From: Xylogone sp. PMI_703
Lineage: Eukaryota > Ascomycota > Leotiomycetes
DNA: 64,000 bases
Direction: 5' to 3'
Assembly (NCBI GenBank): GCA_021399445.1
Contig: JAJTUQ010000001.1
Location: 558,001 to 622,000, forward strand
The position numbers and the translations under genes were made by a program. Shown here in pieces: positions 23,721 through 34,161 of this stretch. Below the pieces are notes generated by a model, which was not told the DNA's origin, ran no database searches, and saw only the letters and a list, made by a program, of their open reading frames with translations. Every line of letters starts with the position of its first letter. Within the stretch, counting starts at the first letter, position 1.

Positions 23721-24368
23721 GATTGCTTCCTTAATTTGTTTCTATCGGTGAGTTTGGTAAACTCTAGGGAGCTTACATGGCGGGAGTTATACACTCGACA
23801 GAGTACCAGGGTAGTCGTGGCTAATTACGCTCGGGAGATGCTGATCAGCCGGGACCTACAGTAAGGTGACACTCGGATTCCACGACCAACGTGTCCTCCA
23901 TGCAACTGGAAATATCGTGCTTTGACCTGACCATTAGGATAGGGGGTTGCTGCTTTGAGCAACAGTAGGCGGTTAAACTGTAATAGCCTCTAGAGGCAGA
24001 TACACGCTCTAATACATCAACCCCGCTTACGTATTAAACACAACCTCAACAGCTATCACTTATAAGGCTATGAAATATAAAAGTACAATCTATGACACAA
24101 TATGATAGTCGCGAATTAATGCACACGTTTGCAATATTATGAATTGGTCACTTTTTGTATTTGGAGGCCTACATGATGTAAGCTATCGAAGGCAATGCGC
24201 CTTTCAGAGCAGTCGTGAATGCAGTTCCATTGGTTATGCTACACCGTAAAAAAATCCCCAGAGCCCATTGAAAGTGCTATCCCATGCCGTAAATTTACCA
24301 CATCTAACCCACATTCAATTTTGGAGGAAGAGTGGTCATGACATCGTAGAAGTTGGTATTTGAGGTAT
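23721..24368. other. Intergenic between the MAPR and S25 genes
   Basis: 648 bp without a supported gene. It should contain the MAPR promoter and the S25 3' UTR. Confidence 0.4.
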
Positions 24369-24803
24369 CTATTCAGCCGCAGCGACGGCACGAGCTGTGC
24401 AGCAATTAGCAACCCATAACATTCAAATTTGTAAGTCGAATTTCACATACTGTAGATCTGCATCTTGCTGTGGGACACAACCTTCTTAATCTGTCCCTTC
24501 TCCTCCAAATCCGCCAAGCATTTCCGTGCCAATGATCCGTTGATCTTCAGTCTGTCAACGAGGACTGCAACTGTGATGAGACGATATGATTGAACATCCT
24601 TTGCGAGTTTCTCAGAAGTGGCCTTGTCGAGGATAACGGCGTGCTGGGCCTTGTCCTTGACTATTTGATAAAAGTACTATCAGCCCACTGTTCTTCTTCA
24701 ATTCACGCAGACCAGCCATGTCCTTTGATGGCAATAATAACTTACCCTTTCCCTTCGACCACTTCTTCTTAGCCTTGCCACCTTTTCCAGCTGCTGGCGC
24801 CAT
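24369..24803 (-). CDS. rps25: 40S ribosomal protein S25 (eS25), 97 aa
   Basis: Three exons on the minus strand: 24803-24746, 24660-24451 and 24394-24369. The last exon is only 26 nt and encodes TRAVAAAE's end. The spliced protein starts with the basic tail MAPAAGKGGKAKKKWSKGK, followed by the winged-helix core (KATSEKLAKDVQSYRLITVA, LADLEEKGQIKKVVSHSKM). S25 sits on the head of the 40S subunit near the E site and is needed for some IRES-driven initiation in other eukaryotes. It is divergent from the S5 gene with 259 bp between start codons. Confidence 0.95.
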
Positions 24804-25062
24804 GATTGCTGTCGATAATTTGAGGTTGACAAGAATCAAGTTAGAAAGTGCAGCGCCCACTTGAACTAACGAGCCCTTTCCCGGATGCGCCTAAGAAAAA
24901 TTGAGGGTTGAGTGCAAGAAAACCCTCGCTAAGGCTTAGTTGAGCCTAGCGCCACATTAGTGCTGGACATTTCACGATCATTTTGCGAATTCGAGACGAC
25001 CACCACCACGAACTTCGAGTTTCGCACCATCCACCACCCTCACATAGTCAGTCATCGCAATC
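24804..25062. promoter_or_regulatory. Divergent promoter shared by S25 and S5 genes
   Basis: 259 bp separate the two start codons, which point outward, so both 5' UTRs and both core promoters must fit here. Coordinated expression of two 40S proteins is the obvious reading. No TATA box was found; pyrimidine/ACC-rich sequence precedes the S5 start, as in many ribosomal protein leaders. Confidence 0.65.
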
Positions 25063-25898
25063 ATGTCTGACAACGGAGACATCGAAGTCGAGGCCATCGC
25101 CGGCTACTCCGTTCTGCCCAAGGAGGTCACCGACGAGATTGGCAGCATCAAGCTGTTCAACAAGTGGAGCTACGATGATGTTGAAATCCGCGACATCTCC
25201 CTGACGTAAGGACTCCCTGGAAAGTTTTTTTGGCTTTGAAAAAATTGGATTGAAGGAGAGGACGTTTTGGGCACATCTGGGGGAATTGAAGGCACAATTT
25301 TTCTAAGAAAAAAAATCGTGGCTAATATGTATTTGCCAATAGTGATTACATCCAAATCAGACAGCCAGTCTATATCTCCCACTCCGCTGGCCGATACGCA
25401 CAGAAGCGATTCAGAAAGGCACAATGCCCAATCGTCGAGCGTCTCACCAACTCGCTCATGATGAACGGCCGTAACAACGGAAAGAAGCTCATGGCAGTCC
25501 GAATTGTTGCACACTCCTTCGAGATTGTACGTTGAGGCACGAGGCCAAGTCTTGAACAATATGCTGATACTTACGAATAGATCCACATCATGACCGACCA
25601 AAACCCTCTCCAGATCTGCGTTGACGCCATTGTCAACTGTGGCCCACGTGAAGACAGCACCCGTATCGGTTCAGCTGGTACCGTCCGTCGTCAAGCCGTT
25701 GATGTCTCTCCCCTCCGCCGTGTCAACCAAGCCATTGCTCTCCTCACCATTGGTGCCCGTGAAGCCGCTTTCCGAAATGTTAAGTCCGTTGCTGAGTGCT
25801 TGGCTGAAGAGCTGATCAACGCTGCTAAGGGAAGCAGCAACTCCTATGCTATTAAGAAGAAGGATGAGTTGGAGCGTGTCGCTAAAAGCAATCGGTAA
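25063..25898 (+). CDS. rps5: 40S ribosomal protein S5 (uS7), 214 aa
   Basis: Exons are 25063-25205, 25343-25526 and 25581-25898. The family core is unmistakable: [68 protein letters not shown] and the C-terminal [19 protein letters not shown]. uS7 binds the 3' major domain of 18S rRNA and contacts E-site tRNA and mRNA. It shares a divergent promoter with the S25 gene. Codon use is strongly biased to C-ending codons in the third exon, as expected for a highly expressed gene. Confidence 0.97.
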
Positions 25899-26234
25899 AG
25901 GAATGGCTGTTTTGCATGGTTGGGGTTTTACTATGTTATGGTCGGGGTTTCTGGCTGCATTCTTGTCACATAAAATGGCTTTATATGAATGCTACTCCTT
26001 GTGAAACAAAATATGATGGTTTTACATTATGATATCAGGTCATGGTCTATCTACAATTGTGTATTATGTCTTTTCTTTGCTTGCTCTCCGAGTGGATATA
26101 ATGCAAGGCCAGCCAATGCACAATAGGTGTTATACATGGTCATGAAAAAGTTTGTGTAGGGCAACTAGAGATATCACTCAAGCCAGAGTACTAAAGAACA
26201 TCAGCATTACTCAACTAGTAGGAAAGCATCACAC
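25899..26234. other. Intergenic between S5 and a small hypothetical gene (convergent)
   Basis: 336 bp of AT-rich 3' flanking sequence. No gene-like signal. Confidence 0.4.
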
Positions 26235-26558
26235 TTACATAGTGTTAACCTTACTTAAAAGTACTTCTATTTCCATTTCGAGTCCTTGGATAATCTCTCT
26301 ACTCCTCTCAATATTCCCTCTCCACGTCCTTGCGCTCTCCTTCTCCCACCTCTCTATGTGTTCCTCCTCCTTTCTCTTCCTTCTATACTTCACTTCAAGT
26401 TTTTCACAAAGCTTGCACTTCTCCTCCATCTGATAAGTGTTCATGACAAGCTTCATAGTGCAGTTCTTTCCCGTTCTATAGCCATTAGCACAGTGCTGCT
26501 GGAATAGGCCCCATTTATAGTGCTGACACGAGAGGAGGTATTGATCAAAAAAGCACAT
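26235..26558 (-). CDS. Small Cys-containing hypothetical protein (about 107 aa, start uncertain)
   Basis: An unnamed fungal family. The sequence has LLSCQHYKWGLFQQHC, then CTMKLVMNTY, then CKLCEKLEVKYRRKRKEEE followed by a basic/acidic helix to the end. Five cysteines (SC, HC, NC, CKLC) suggest metal or disulfide bonding. I recall similar short proteins (a CxHYxxGxFxxxC opening, a CxxCEK middle, a KYRRR helix) recurring in many copies in Leotiomycete genomes, with no known function. The ATG at 26558 directly precedes the conserved part. An acceptor-like AATCTAG just upstream (about 26567-26573) and a donor-like GTAGAA further up hint at a missing 5' exon, which I could not place in frame. The frame is open to 26591. 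Confidence 0.55.
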   Translation of the reverse strand: MCFFDQYLLSCQHYKWGLFQQHCANGYRTGKNCTMKLVMNTYQMEEKCKLCEKLEVKYRRKRKEEEHIERWEKESARTWRGNIERSREIIQGLEMEIEVLLSKVNTM

Positions 26559-26591
26559 CGTTGATCCTAGATTAATTGTCAGCTCAATCAA

Positions 26592-27468
26592 ATTGATGGT
26601 CAGATTTAGGCTTCTACCTTGTGAAATTGACTGTCTCTTTGCTTGGTATCAGTTGAGCAGCAAAGCTAAACGAGTAAGAGTCTCTAGTAATAATCGCAAC
26701 ACAGAACACCGCCAGTGGATGCTGAATGGTATAGTATTTCTATTTCATTCTGCCATGCTTAATAGCTTCAATAGAAGAATATATAAAATCGCAATATAAT
26801 AGAAACCATCTCGTATTCGCCCGAATCTATTTTTACTTCCTGAGTGATTGTAAAATTCCTTGATATCTTGATCTAGCCGCCGAACGTCCCATCCCCTGGG
26901 GATGACGCGGAAAGGAAACCGAATCATCCTTCTAGTCGTCGAACAATAGTATTATTGCCACGCCCTAGGCTAGTACAGTGACTGGAGTCAGTAGGTTGCC
27001 ATTTTCAGCCAATGAAACCCTAATCACATTGTGATGACACCAACTTCATATCCATATCATGCATAGTTGTCCCTCCTTCCGCTATTGTTTCTGAGTTACT
27101 AATTCTTCATTACGAAATGCGACTTCTGTATCTGTTTCTTTGCAGAGGGAACCTCGATGTTGGTTCGGCCAATAGCAACCGAGAGCGATGCGCCGGCACC
27201 ATGGGGGAGCATGCCGAGAATATCCAACAGGCTTGTCTCGTGAGCAAACATTTCTAAATAAATAGCAAGCATCCTGGCATTCCAACATTATGAGGCTCAG
27301 CCGGTGAACAAATCGGTACTCCCGAGCCTCCTGAACAGGAAAGCAAACAGCAGAAAAGCACCCGTACATTACTAAAACTACTGCATATGGAAGCGCTTAG
27401 GTATGTTCAAGTATCTTTTATTATTGATGACATGCCAACAGCGCTAATTTTGACAATAATCTATCACT
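26592..27468. other. Intergenic between the small hypothetical and Lhs1 genes
   Basis: 877 bp. It may contain a 5' exon and promoter of the minus-strand hypothetical, and the 3' UTR of lhs1. No other coding signal. Confidence 0.35.
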
Positions 27469-30400
27469 TCACAGCTCATCATGAGATTTTTCGGGCGCCT
27501 CTGCAGATTCCGTTGAGGCTGCTTTTTCCTGAGCCTCGGCACCCTCTTTTCCTGCCTCCGCAGCTTTATGCGCCTCAAAAGCCTTTTTGATCTGTTCCTC
27601 AATATCACCCTCTCCATCAATCTTGATGAAACGTGGGTCGTTGGGATCAAAAGTCTGCTCAGCGTCTTTAGCTGAAGTAGTCTTTTTCTTCCCTCCCTTC
27701 TTAGATTTCGATGACTTCTTTTCACCTCCCTTGTCTTCCTTGTCTTTCCTCGGAGGCCTGTTAGTTGTGTAAGGCTTTCGCATACTCTTCATAAGTATCT
27801 CTACGCCGATCTCCTCAAGCTCTTTTGTTCTTGCCGTAATTTCCCTGACAAGAATAACGGGGTCCGCATTTTGAGGAAGATTCTCTTGCTCAGAGAGTTT
27901 CTCCTCTAACCACTTCATGGTGGTCTCGTATAGCTCCATCGCCTTGGTTATATCATCCATAGTATAGATCGGGAGGGGGAGTGTCTCCTCTTCAGGAGGC
28001 GCTGTGGTTGTAGCTGTGGCATCTTCATCTTCAAGCCCTTCAAATTCACCTGCTGATTCGGAAGATGCTGGGGGAGCTGAGATAACAGTTGAGGAAGCCT
28101 GTTTAGCCTCCCAAGATTTGCTTTGCACCTCATAGTTCTCAATCTCCGACTTGACGCCTTCGATAAATCCGCTTGTTTGGTTCAGGGCCTTTTGGAGGTC
28201 CTCAACAGCCTTTGGTCTCTGAGCAGTTTCTTCTATCCTCTTTTCGATGGGATTGACAATATCCTTCATCTCCTTGAGACGTGATCTCAACTCCTCTCGA
28301 CTAGCATCGTGACCACCCGAGTAGATCCAGTCGCTAACAGCACGAGATTTTGCTTCGAGCTCGGACTTTTCGGCGTCCGTAGCCGCTGTAACGAACTCAT
28401 CTCTATCAAGCAAATCTCTTACTCTGTATGTGTAACCTTCCAATTGATTCAGGGCCTCCTCACGAAGACGTCGAGATCTGTCAGAGTCATCAAATGCGGT
28501 GAGACGCTCCTTCATTCGCACGATTTCTTCCGCGGGCAGTTGAGGATAGCCCTTGGCTTCCGTGGTATACGCAATATTGATCACTTCAAGGCGCTTCGAC
28601 GACTTTGACTTAGAATCTTTGCCATCCTTGGCCGATGGCGAGGCAGACTCAGAGGTTGAAGCTGTAGTAGAGCTAGTAGCATCGCTTGCTGACTCTTCAA
28701 CAGTTTCGGCCCCTTCTGATTCTTCTAGGGGCACCTGGTCCTTCTTCCCAAAGCCAAACAGACCCTTAACAGTGTCTGCCATAGTTGCCTTCTCATCAAC
28801 CTCACACTCAACAGAGAATTTGGTAACCTCGGGCAGACCATCAACACGATTTAGTTGAGCACTCATTTTCACATTAATATCGCTTTCTGCACATTCAAAC
28901 TTATCTTTAAGATGGGCCACAGAAGCCGTAAGATTTGTCGTTGTTAAGGATAGGATTTCCTTATCTTCAGATCCTGGAGACACGTTTTCTGATGATGGTA
29001 CTTGCTGATAGAATGTGACCGTGAAATCCTCATGATTCTTGAATGAAAATTGCTTCTCAGCTGCGAGTAAAGAAGTGGGTTGCCACAAGCGTTGATGTTG
29101 CGGCTTCTCATTAGCGTTAATCCATTTGATACCCGCTGCAAACTCAGCAGCCTCAAAAGGTCTGATCTCCTTCACCTTAAAGCTCGGGCTCAAGGTAGCT
29201 CCTCTAAATCCTGCACCAAAAGCCGCTGCCTCATCTGAATTGACGTTGCTTCGAAGCTTTTCCGAACTGCCCAGTAGCTTCTCCAGTTCCTTCTGTACAA
29301 ACGGGGTTCGACTTGCACCTCCATGAAGAATAATGGAGTCAAGCTCGGCAATGGACATACCTGCCATTTCCAACGCTCGCTGGACAGGGCCAGCAACTCT
29401 AGCAGCGTGAGATTCGGCAAGCTTCTCAAAATCATCTCTTGTGATTTTGTATCGATAATCAATATCCTCGTACAGACCTTCAAAACTAGCCTGTGTATTG
29501 GCATTGGCACTTAGAACATGTCGTAGCCGCTCAGCCTCTTTTGACAACTTAGCAATGGCACGGCCATGACTCTTGACTGCTTCTACGGATGGAGAGACGC
29601 TCTTCGCAGCTGGAGAAGCCACAAATTGAGCCACCATATCGTCAATAATGACTGCATTTAGAGAGTCGCCACCAAGAGTTCGATCCCATCCACTCCCTAG
29701 CACCTGAACCTCTTGGATGGTTTTGTTAAACTTTCCAACATCCTTGACAGTACGAGCTTGAAACCTCAAAAGAGATGCCTTGGTTGACCCAGCTCCCATG
29801 TCGAAAACCATATGATATTCTGGCTTTTCACCTTTCGTAGCGCTAGGGAAGGTTCGAGTTGTAGCGTAGTTCAGGCCAACCGCTAGTCCATCACTGAGAA
29901 GTTCAAGAACCTTAATGCCAGCTAACTGGGCTGCCAATTCAATAGCTCTTTTCTCCTCCACAGTATAAAATGGTGGCACAGTTATAACTGCACTCTTCAC
30001 TACACTGCCCTTTCCAGCCAACTCCTCTGCGTTCTTTTGGATACTCTGAAGCTCCATGGCTAGAATTTCTTCCACTGTCCATGCTTCTTCATCCGCCGCA
30101 AAAGCATTGCTCTTAAAAGCGGCTGTACCCCGTGTCTTCTCTGCCACTAATTGTAAAGCAGGGTGCCTTGAGGAGTACTCTGTAACCAGAGAATTGTCGG
30201 CTGGAAGACCAAGAAGCGTTTTTAAGTTGGGGTAAACATCTCCGGGAAATCTTGCAGACAATGACATAGCATCTGAGCCATATGCTCTTTCTGGAAATTG
30301 CCCGATTTGTGGGTTCTTGTATGGCTTAAAAGAAACAGCCGATGTCTCTTTCCGTCGTGAATCCTTGGTAAGGACGATCTCGAGAGGAATGCCTGGTTTA

Positions 30401-30552
30401 ACCAAAGTAGCTTTTATATATTCTGTACCAAAATCAACCCCTAACACTGCTGACGCAGCCAGTGCAGTCGAGCTGAAGAGGTAGAATAGACATATTGCAA
30501 GTATAGGCGAAGAGAATATGCTGCGCATTCTGCGCTGAGTTGATGTGCCCAT
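27469..30552 (-). CDS. lhs1: ER-lumenal Hsp70-related chaperone Lhs1/GRP170/ORP150, 1027 aa
   Basis: A single exon. The signal peptide (hydrophobic core ILAICLFYLFSSTALA) is followed by an actin-like Hsp70 nucleotide-binding domain: VLGVDFGTEYIKATLVKPG (phosphate 1), VFDMGAGSTKASLL (phosphate 2) and LDSIILHGGASRTPFVQ (adenosine motif). Then a substrate-binding beta domain, a long acidic linker (Glu/Ser/Thr-rich) and an extended C-terminal helical bundle. The protein ends in HDEL, the ER-retrieval signal. Lhs1-type proteins act as nucleotide exchange factors for Kar2/BiP and assist translocation into the ER. Start choice: 30552 (MGTSTQRRMRSIF) or 30528 (MRSIF) both give a good signal peptide; the frame is open to 30636, but that extension adds a second hydrophobic stretch and looks like leader. 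Confidence 0.95.
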   Translation of the reverse strand: MGTSTQRRMRSIFSSPILAICLFYLFSSTALAASAVLGVDFGTEYIKATLVKPGIPLEIVLTKDSRRKETSAVSFKPYKNPQIGQFPERAYGSDAMSLSARFPGDVYPNLKTLLGLPADNSLVTEYSSRHPALQLVAEKTRGTAAFKSNAFAADEEAWTVEEILAMELQSIQKNAEELAGKGSVVKSAVITVPPFYTVEEKRAIELAAQLAGIKVLELLSDGLAVGLNYATTRTFPSATKGEKPEYHMVFDMGAGSTKASLLRFQARTVKDVGKFNKTIQEVQVLGSGWDRTLGGDSLNAVIIDDMVAQFVASPAAKSVSPSVEAVKSHGRAIAKLSKEAERLRHVLSANANTQASFEGLYEDIDYRYKITRDDFEKLAESHAARVAGPVQRALEMAGMSIAELDSIILHGGASRTPFVQKELEKLLGSSEKLRSNVNSDEAAAFGAGFRGATLSPSFKVKEIRPFEAAEFAAGIKWINANEKPQHQRLWQPTSLLAAEKQFSFKNHEDFTVTFYQQVPSSENVSPGSEDKEILSLTTTNLTASVAHLKDKFECAESDINVKMSAQLNRVDGLPEVTKFSVECEVDEKATMADTVKGLFGFGKKDQVPLEESEGAETVEESASDATSSTTASTSESASPSAKDGKDSKSKSSKRLEVINIAYTTEAKGYPQLPAEEIVRMKERLTAFDDSDRSRRLREEALNQLEGYTYRVRDLLDRDEFVTAATDAEKSELEAKSRAVSDWIYSGGHDASREELRSRLKEMKDIVNPIEKRIEETAQRPKAVEDLQKALNQTSGFIEGVKSEIENYEVQSKSWEAKQASSTVISAPPASSESAGEFEGLEDEDATATTTAPPEEETLPLPIYTMDDITKAMELYETTMKWLEEKLSEQENLPQNADPVILVREITARTKELEEIGVEILMKSMRKPYTTNRPPRKDKEDKGGEKKSSKSKKGGKKKTTSAKDAEQTFDPNDPRFIKIDGEGDIEEQIKKAFEAHKAAEAGKEGAEAQEKAASTESAEAPEKSHDEL

Positions 30553-31269
30553 TTTGAAAAACAAAACCGACAGGATTGCTAATGAGTGGAGCAACCCAAC
30601 CTCAGGGAAAAATAAATATATATATGTGACTCCCAAGATGTCACTGTGAATCTGTCCACAAGTCAGTCATTGGAGTTTAACTATAAAAGCTACCCCAGTC
30701 AGGAACAAAAGGACACCGTAGTCGGTGACAGATTGTGGATGAAAATGTTCTGGCCTCAGGCGTTACGGTAGATCGATGTCGTCACTACCCCGCCAAGTCC
30801 ACACTCCAAACATTGCCATGTGAAATTGAGCTTCAAATGATATTGATTTCGCGGATATACATTAAAGAGACTTTGCTGAGAAAGTCACAAAGTATATATT
30901 TCTATACTATATCGTTCATTCCAGTGTGCAGCAGAGTTGGCTCTGCCTCCCTAATGCCGCGGGGCTAGGTTGACCTTTCCTGATTTTACGAAAGAAGCTG
31001 GAAATGGAAATTTCAAGTCCTCTATTTCGCGTTTCCTTTCCCTTTCTTTTCTACATTCATAAATCCTTTGTATCATCTTCATCTGTGATATGTGGCGATT
31101 TCTAATAATAGAGAAAGAATAGCTTTCCAAAAACGCTTCCCATATTGAAAAGAGTGGCCTCTGCCACTGAGAATCCTCTAAGATATCAATAGCGCTTTGT
31201 TATCAATCCCCTGCAGCTAATAAACGAAAGCTGTCCCAGGGAATATACCATCATCAGATTCAAACTACC
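30553..31269. promoter_or_regulatory. Divergent intergenic region of lhs1 and the acetyltransferase
   Basis: 717 bp between two outward-pointing genes, so it holds both promoters. No unfolded-protein-response element could be assigned with confidence by eye. Confidence 0.45.
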
Positions 31270-32067
31270 ATGGCCGCAACACCGTTTATTAGTTTGCTGA
31301 CCCCTCCGGATGCATTGCTCGATTCCTACGATCCAAAGCTCGCCGCGGATCAACAACCTCAGTCAGTTCCCAAAACATTTGTGGATGCTATGACAGTTAG
31401 ACAAGAAATATTTGTCAGAGAGCAAGGTGTTCCATTGGAGAACGAATTTGATGCAGATGATCAACGGTCATGCCACTGGGTAATCTATGCATCTATCAAC
31501 GAAAAGATAGAAACTGATGAGGTGGATGAAAGTGGCAACAAGAAACGCCTAAGTGTGACACGGAGCCAACCTATAGGCACGATTCGCCTTGTACCATTTC
31601 CACATCCGCCTCACCCTGAACCCGGATCCTCCTACGCTGCAGACGCCCTAGAAACAGCAGGATCTGAAGGTCAGAGCTTCCCTCCTCCTTATATCGTCGA
31701 TCGAGCCACCACCCATCATGATGGAAGAGAACCATATGTCAAACTTGGTCGGCTTGCGGTCGTGAAAGAGTTTCGAGGTACGGGATTAGCAAAACTACTG
31801 GTATCTGCAGCGGTTACTTGGGCTCAGCAGAACCCCACGTACTTCAATCCATCTGTAGAGAAGATGGGCATGGAGAATCTAAATGCAGTGAATACATCTC
31901 AAATACCAGTGTGGAAGGGACTATTCTGCGTCCACGCCCAAGAGCAGGTTGTTAAGGTCTGGGAAAAGTGGGGATTTCAACTCGACGAAGGGATGGGTAC
32001 TTGGATAGAGGAAGGTATCAAGCATGTTGGGATGTTCAAGCGGATACAAGTTGAGCTTAAGGATTAG
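31270..32067 (+). CDS. GNAT-family N-acetyltransferase, 265 aa
   Basis: A single exon. GNAT features: MTVRQEIFVREQGVPLENEFDADD (the substrate-side opening typical of ElaA/YjcF-like members), then the beta strand PIGTIRLVPF. Motif A is KLGRLAVVKEFRGTGLAKLLV, with the acetyl-CoA pyrophosphate loop RGTGLA at residues 169-174. A late motif VVKVWEKWGFQLDEG precedes the C-terminal strand. A disordered, Pro/Ser-rich insert (about 112-142) separates strands. The substrate is unknown. It is convergent with the F-box-like gene, 217 bp away. Confidence 0.9.
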   Translation: MAATPFISLLTPPDALLDSYDPKLAADQQPQSVPKTFVDAMTVRQEIFVREQGVPLENEFDADDQRSCHWVIYASINEKIETDEVDESGNKKRLSVTRSQPIGTIRLVPFPHPPHPEPGSSYAADALETAGSEGQSFPPPYIVDRATTHHDGREPYVKLGRLAVVKEFRGTGLAKLLVSAAVTWAQQNPTYFNPSVEKMGMENLNAVNTSQIPVWKGLFCVHAQEQVVKVWEKWGFQLDEGMGTWIEEGIKHVGMFKRIQVELKD

Positions 32068-32284
32068 TTGGTTGGCAGTATGAGATAAAATCTGAAGGTA
32101 TAGCGATCATGATAGTAATATTGGGCGGCTAGATTATTTGCTAATGTGTCAATTCATTCGCTGAATTTTTATAACTACAAGTTATCTGATAACGATATCA
32201 TCCAGCTCATCCCTCATTGCATTAATAACCCTGTATCTCATAAATCATTAGAACTTGAAGAGGCATCCGCCTAGATTATCTCTA

Positions 32285-34161
32285 TCACACATTAAGAACA
32301 AGTGACAGTTTGCCACCCCACCATGGCTCTTCTTTACGCCCTCTGAAATCCTTCAATGCTTGAGCAACATCCATGAACTCCGCTGGTTCTAGAGTCCCAG
32401 TCCTGGAAAGTGACAAACTCTGACCGGAATCCATATGCGATAATGCAGGTGTTCGCGTAGATGATGGTTGTTCCCCTTCAAAGAAGGTGAAGTCACTTGA
32501 TGACTGGGCCATAAACTCATCCGCATCAGGATCTCCAGATACCGAGGGTCCAGTAGGTGATTGGGGAGGGGTTGTAGCCTCAAACTCTAGGCATAGCTGT
32601 CTCAGCCCAGTTAGAAGTCTAGGACTCCTATGATGTCTGCAGGCATCTCTAGCCTCAGCTATCTTCTTCTCTTGGATAGCACAAGCCGTAATGAACTCAA
32701 TAAGTCTATCGATGAGAAACCCTGTTGACTTTCGAGGGACATCGACTAGAGTTAGGACTCTGAGAGAGGGCATGATGTCCGGCAAGAATGGTTTCCAATC
32801 ATCATTTTGCTGCCGCGATCGTAATTCTTCTTCTTTGGCTAGAAACTTCAAATCCGTGGTGACACTTCCAGCTTTTCTTACTGAAGGGATTCCAGTTATA
32901 ACGCAGTGATGGATACGAAGCATTTCTAGTCGACGTGCATGGCTTCTTTGAATGACATCTACAAACTTCGGTTGTCCGTAGACGTACTTCAGATATGGGT
33001 TGTTAGGAGAAAACAGATTTGTTCGGACCGATCCTGTATCGAGAGTTTGCAGTCTATTTGTACGGAGCAAAAAATTGGAAATACCCTGACTGCTAAGTTT
33101 ATTCCCAGATAGGTATAGATGCGTTAAACCAGTGACTGTGAGGTAATCTTCTCTGAGATGCCAACTTCCTATACTAAGGTCCGTATCGTGGAGATATGCA
33201 ATGGATCCGTCAATGTCATCAGGTCTCAAACGTACGAATCTGTTCGGATCTCCATTCTGGCTTTCGAGATGCATGGGGTGCGCACTGTACCCTGGTGCCT
33301 CTTCATAGTACATAATATCACTTACTGTAGTAGGATCAAGACCATTGCCTGATGGACTTAACGATGAAGCCGATGAGAAACAGCAATACATAAGAAGGTC
33401 TTCAAGGAAAGCATCCGTGAGAAGATTGTCGCGCACGTCAAGACTCCATAGGTTTCTGTTCAGGCCAAGCCTATTAATAACAAATGACATTAGACGATCA
33501 GTGAGTTGGAGTCGGCGCATTTTAAGCACTCGCAGGTTTGGGAGCACGCAAGAGGTGTCTCGGAGCCAGCCTGCAGGCCGCAGTGTACCCGACATATCTA
33601 AATATACCAGGGACTGCATGCTCGGCCCTACAGAGGTAAAATCGAAAGGACATCCATTAGCTCCAAGGAGAAGGAGGCTGGGAAGTAGAGAAGTAGATGG
33701 AGAAAACCCATCTAATCCTTCTGTGACTAGGAATCTAACATTTGGGAAGAACCCGATAGCCTTTGAGAGTAATCTCCCTTTAATCTCAGATGCATAAGAA
33801 TGAAAGTCATATACATCTTCGGCACCAACGCCCCTGAGTCTGAGATTTCGGAAATCGAACTTCGTTACCAGGGCGCGGTTGGTTTCTTGGATGTTTTCCG
33901 CTTTGTCTAGAAATAGATAAATCCTATCTAGAAGAAGTTAGCAGGAGGTCATTCATCACGAAAGCCAAGGTTCTTACGATATTTCTGCTTTTTGAGTGAC
34001 ATAATATTTATTGGATCTGACCAGAGCACAGGAGAGAAAATCTCTTTGAATCTCTTCGATACGGCGCAACATCTAGCTAGAGAAGCTGGATCGATCCACT
34101 GGGTGACCAAAGTGAAGACCTCAGGGTTACGAGTTGCATCTTCATATGATGGGAGCTCCAT
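32285..34161 (-). CDS. F-box/LRR-like protein, 608 aa
   Basis: Exons on the minus strand are 34161-33978 and 33927-32285; the 50-nt intron uses GTAAGA...TTCTAG and restores YLFLDKAENIQETNRALV. The N-terminus resembles an F-box-like helix set (VFTLVTQWIDPASLARCCAVSKRFKEIFSPVLWSDP). The middle carries leucine-rich-repeat segments (LVYLDMSGTLRP, LRVLKMRRLQLTDRLM, LWSLDVRDNLLTDAFLEDLL, LTHLYLSGNKLSSQGI). The C-terminal quarter is Ser/Thr/Pro-rich. This layout suggests a substrate receptor of an SCF ubiquitin ligase, by family inference. No target can be deduced. Confidence 0.85.
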
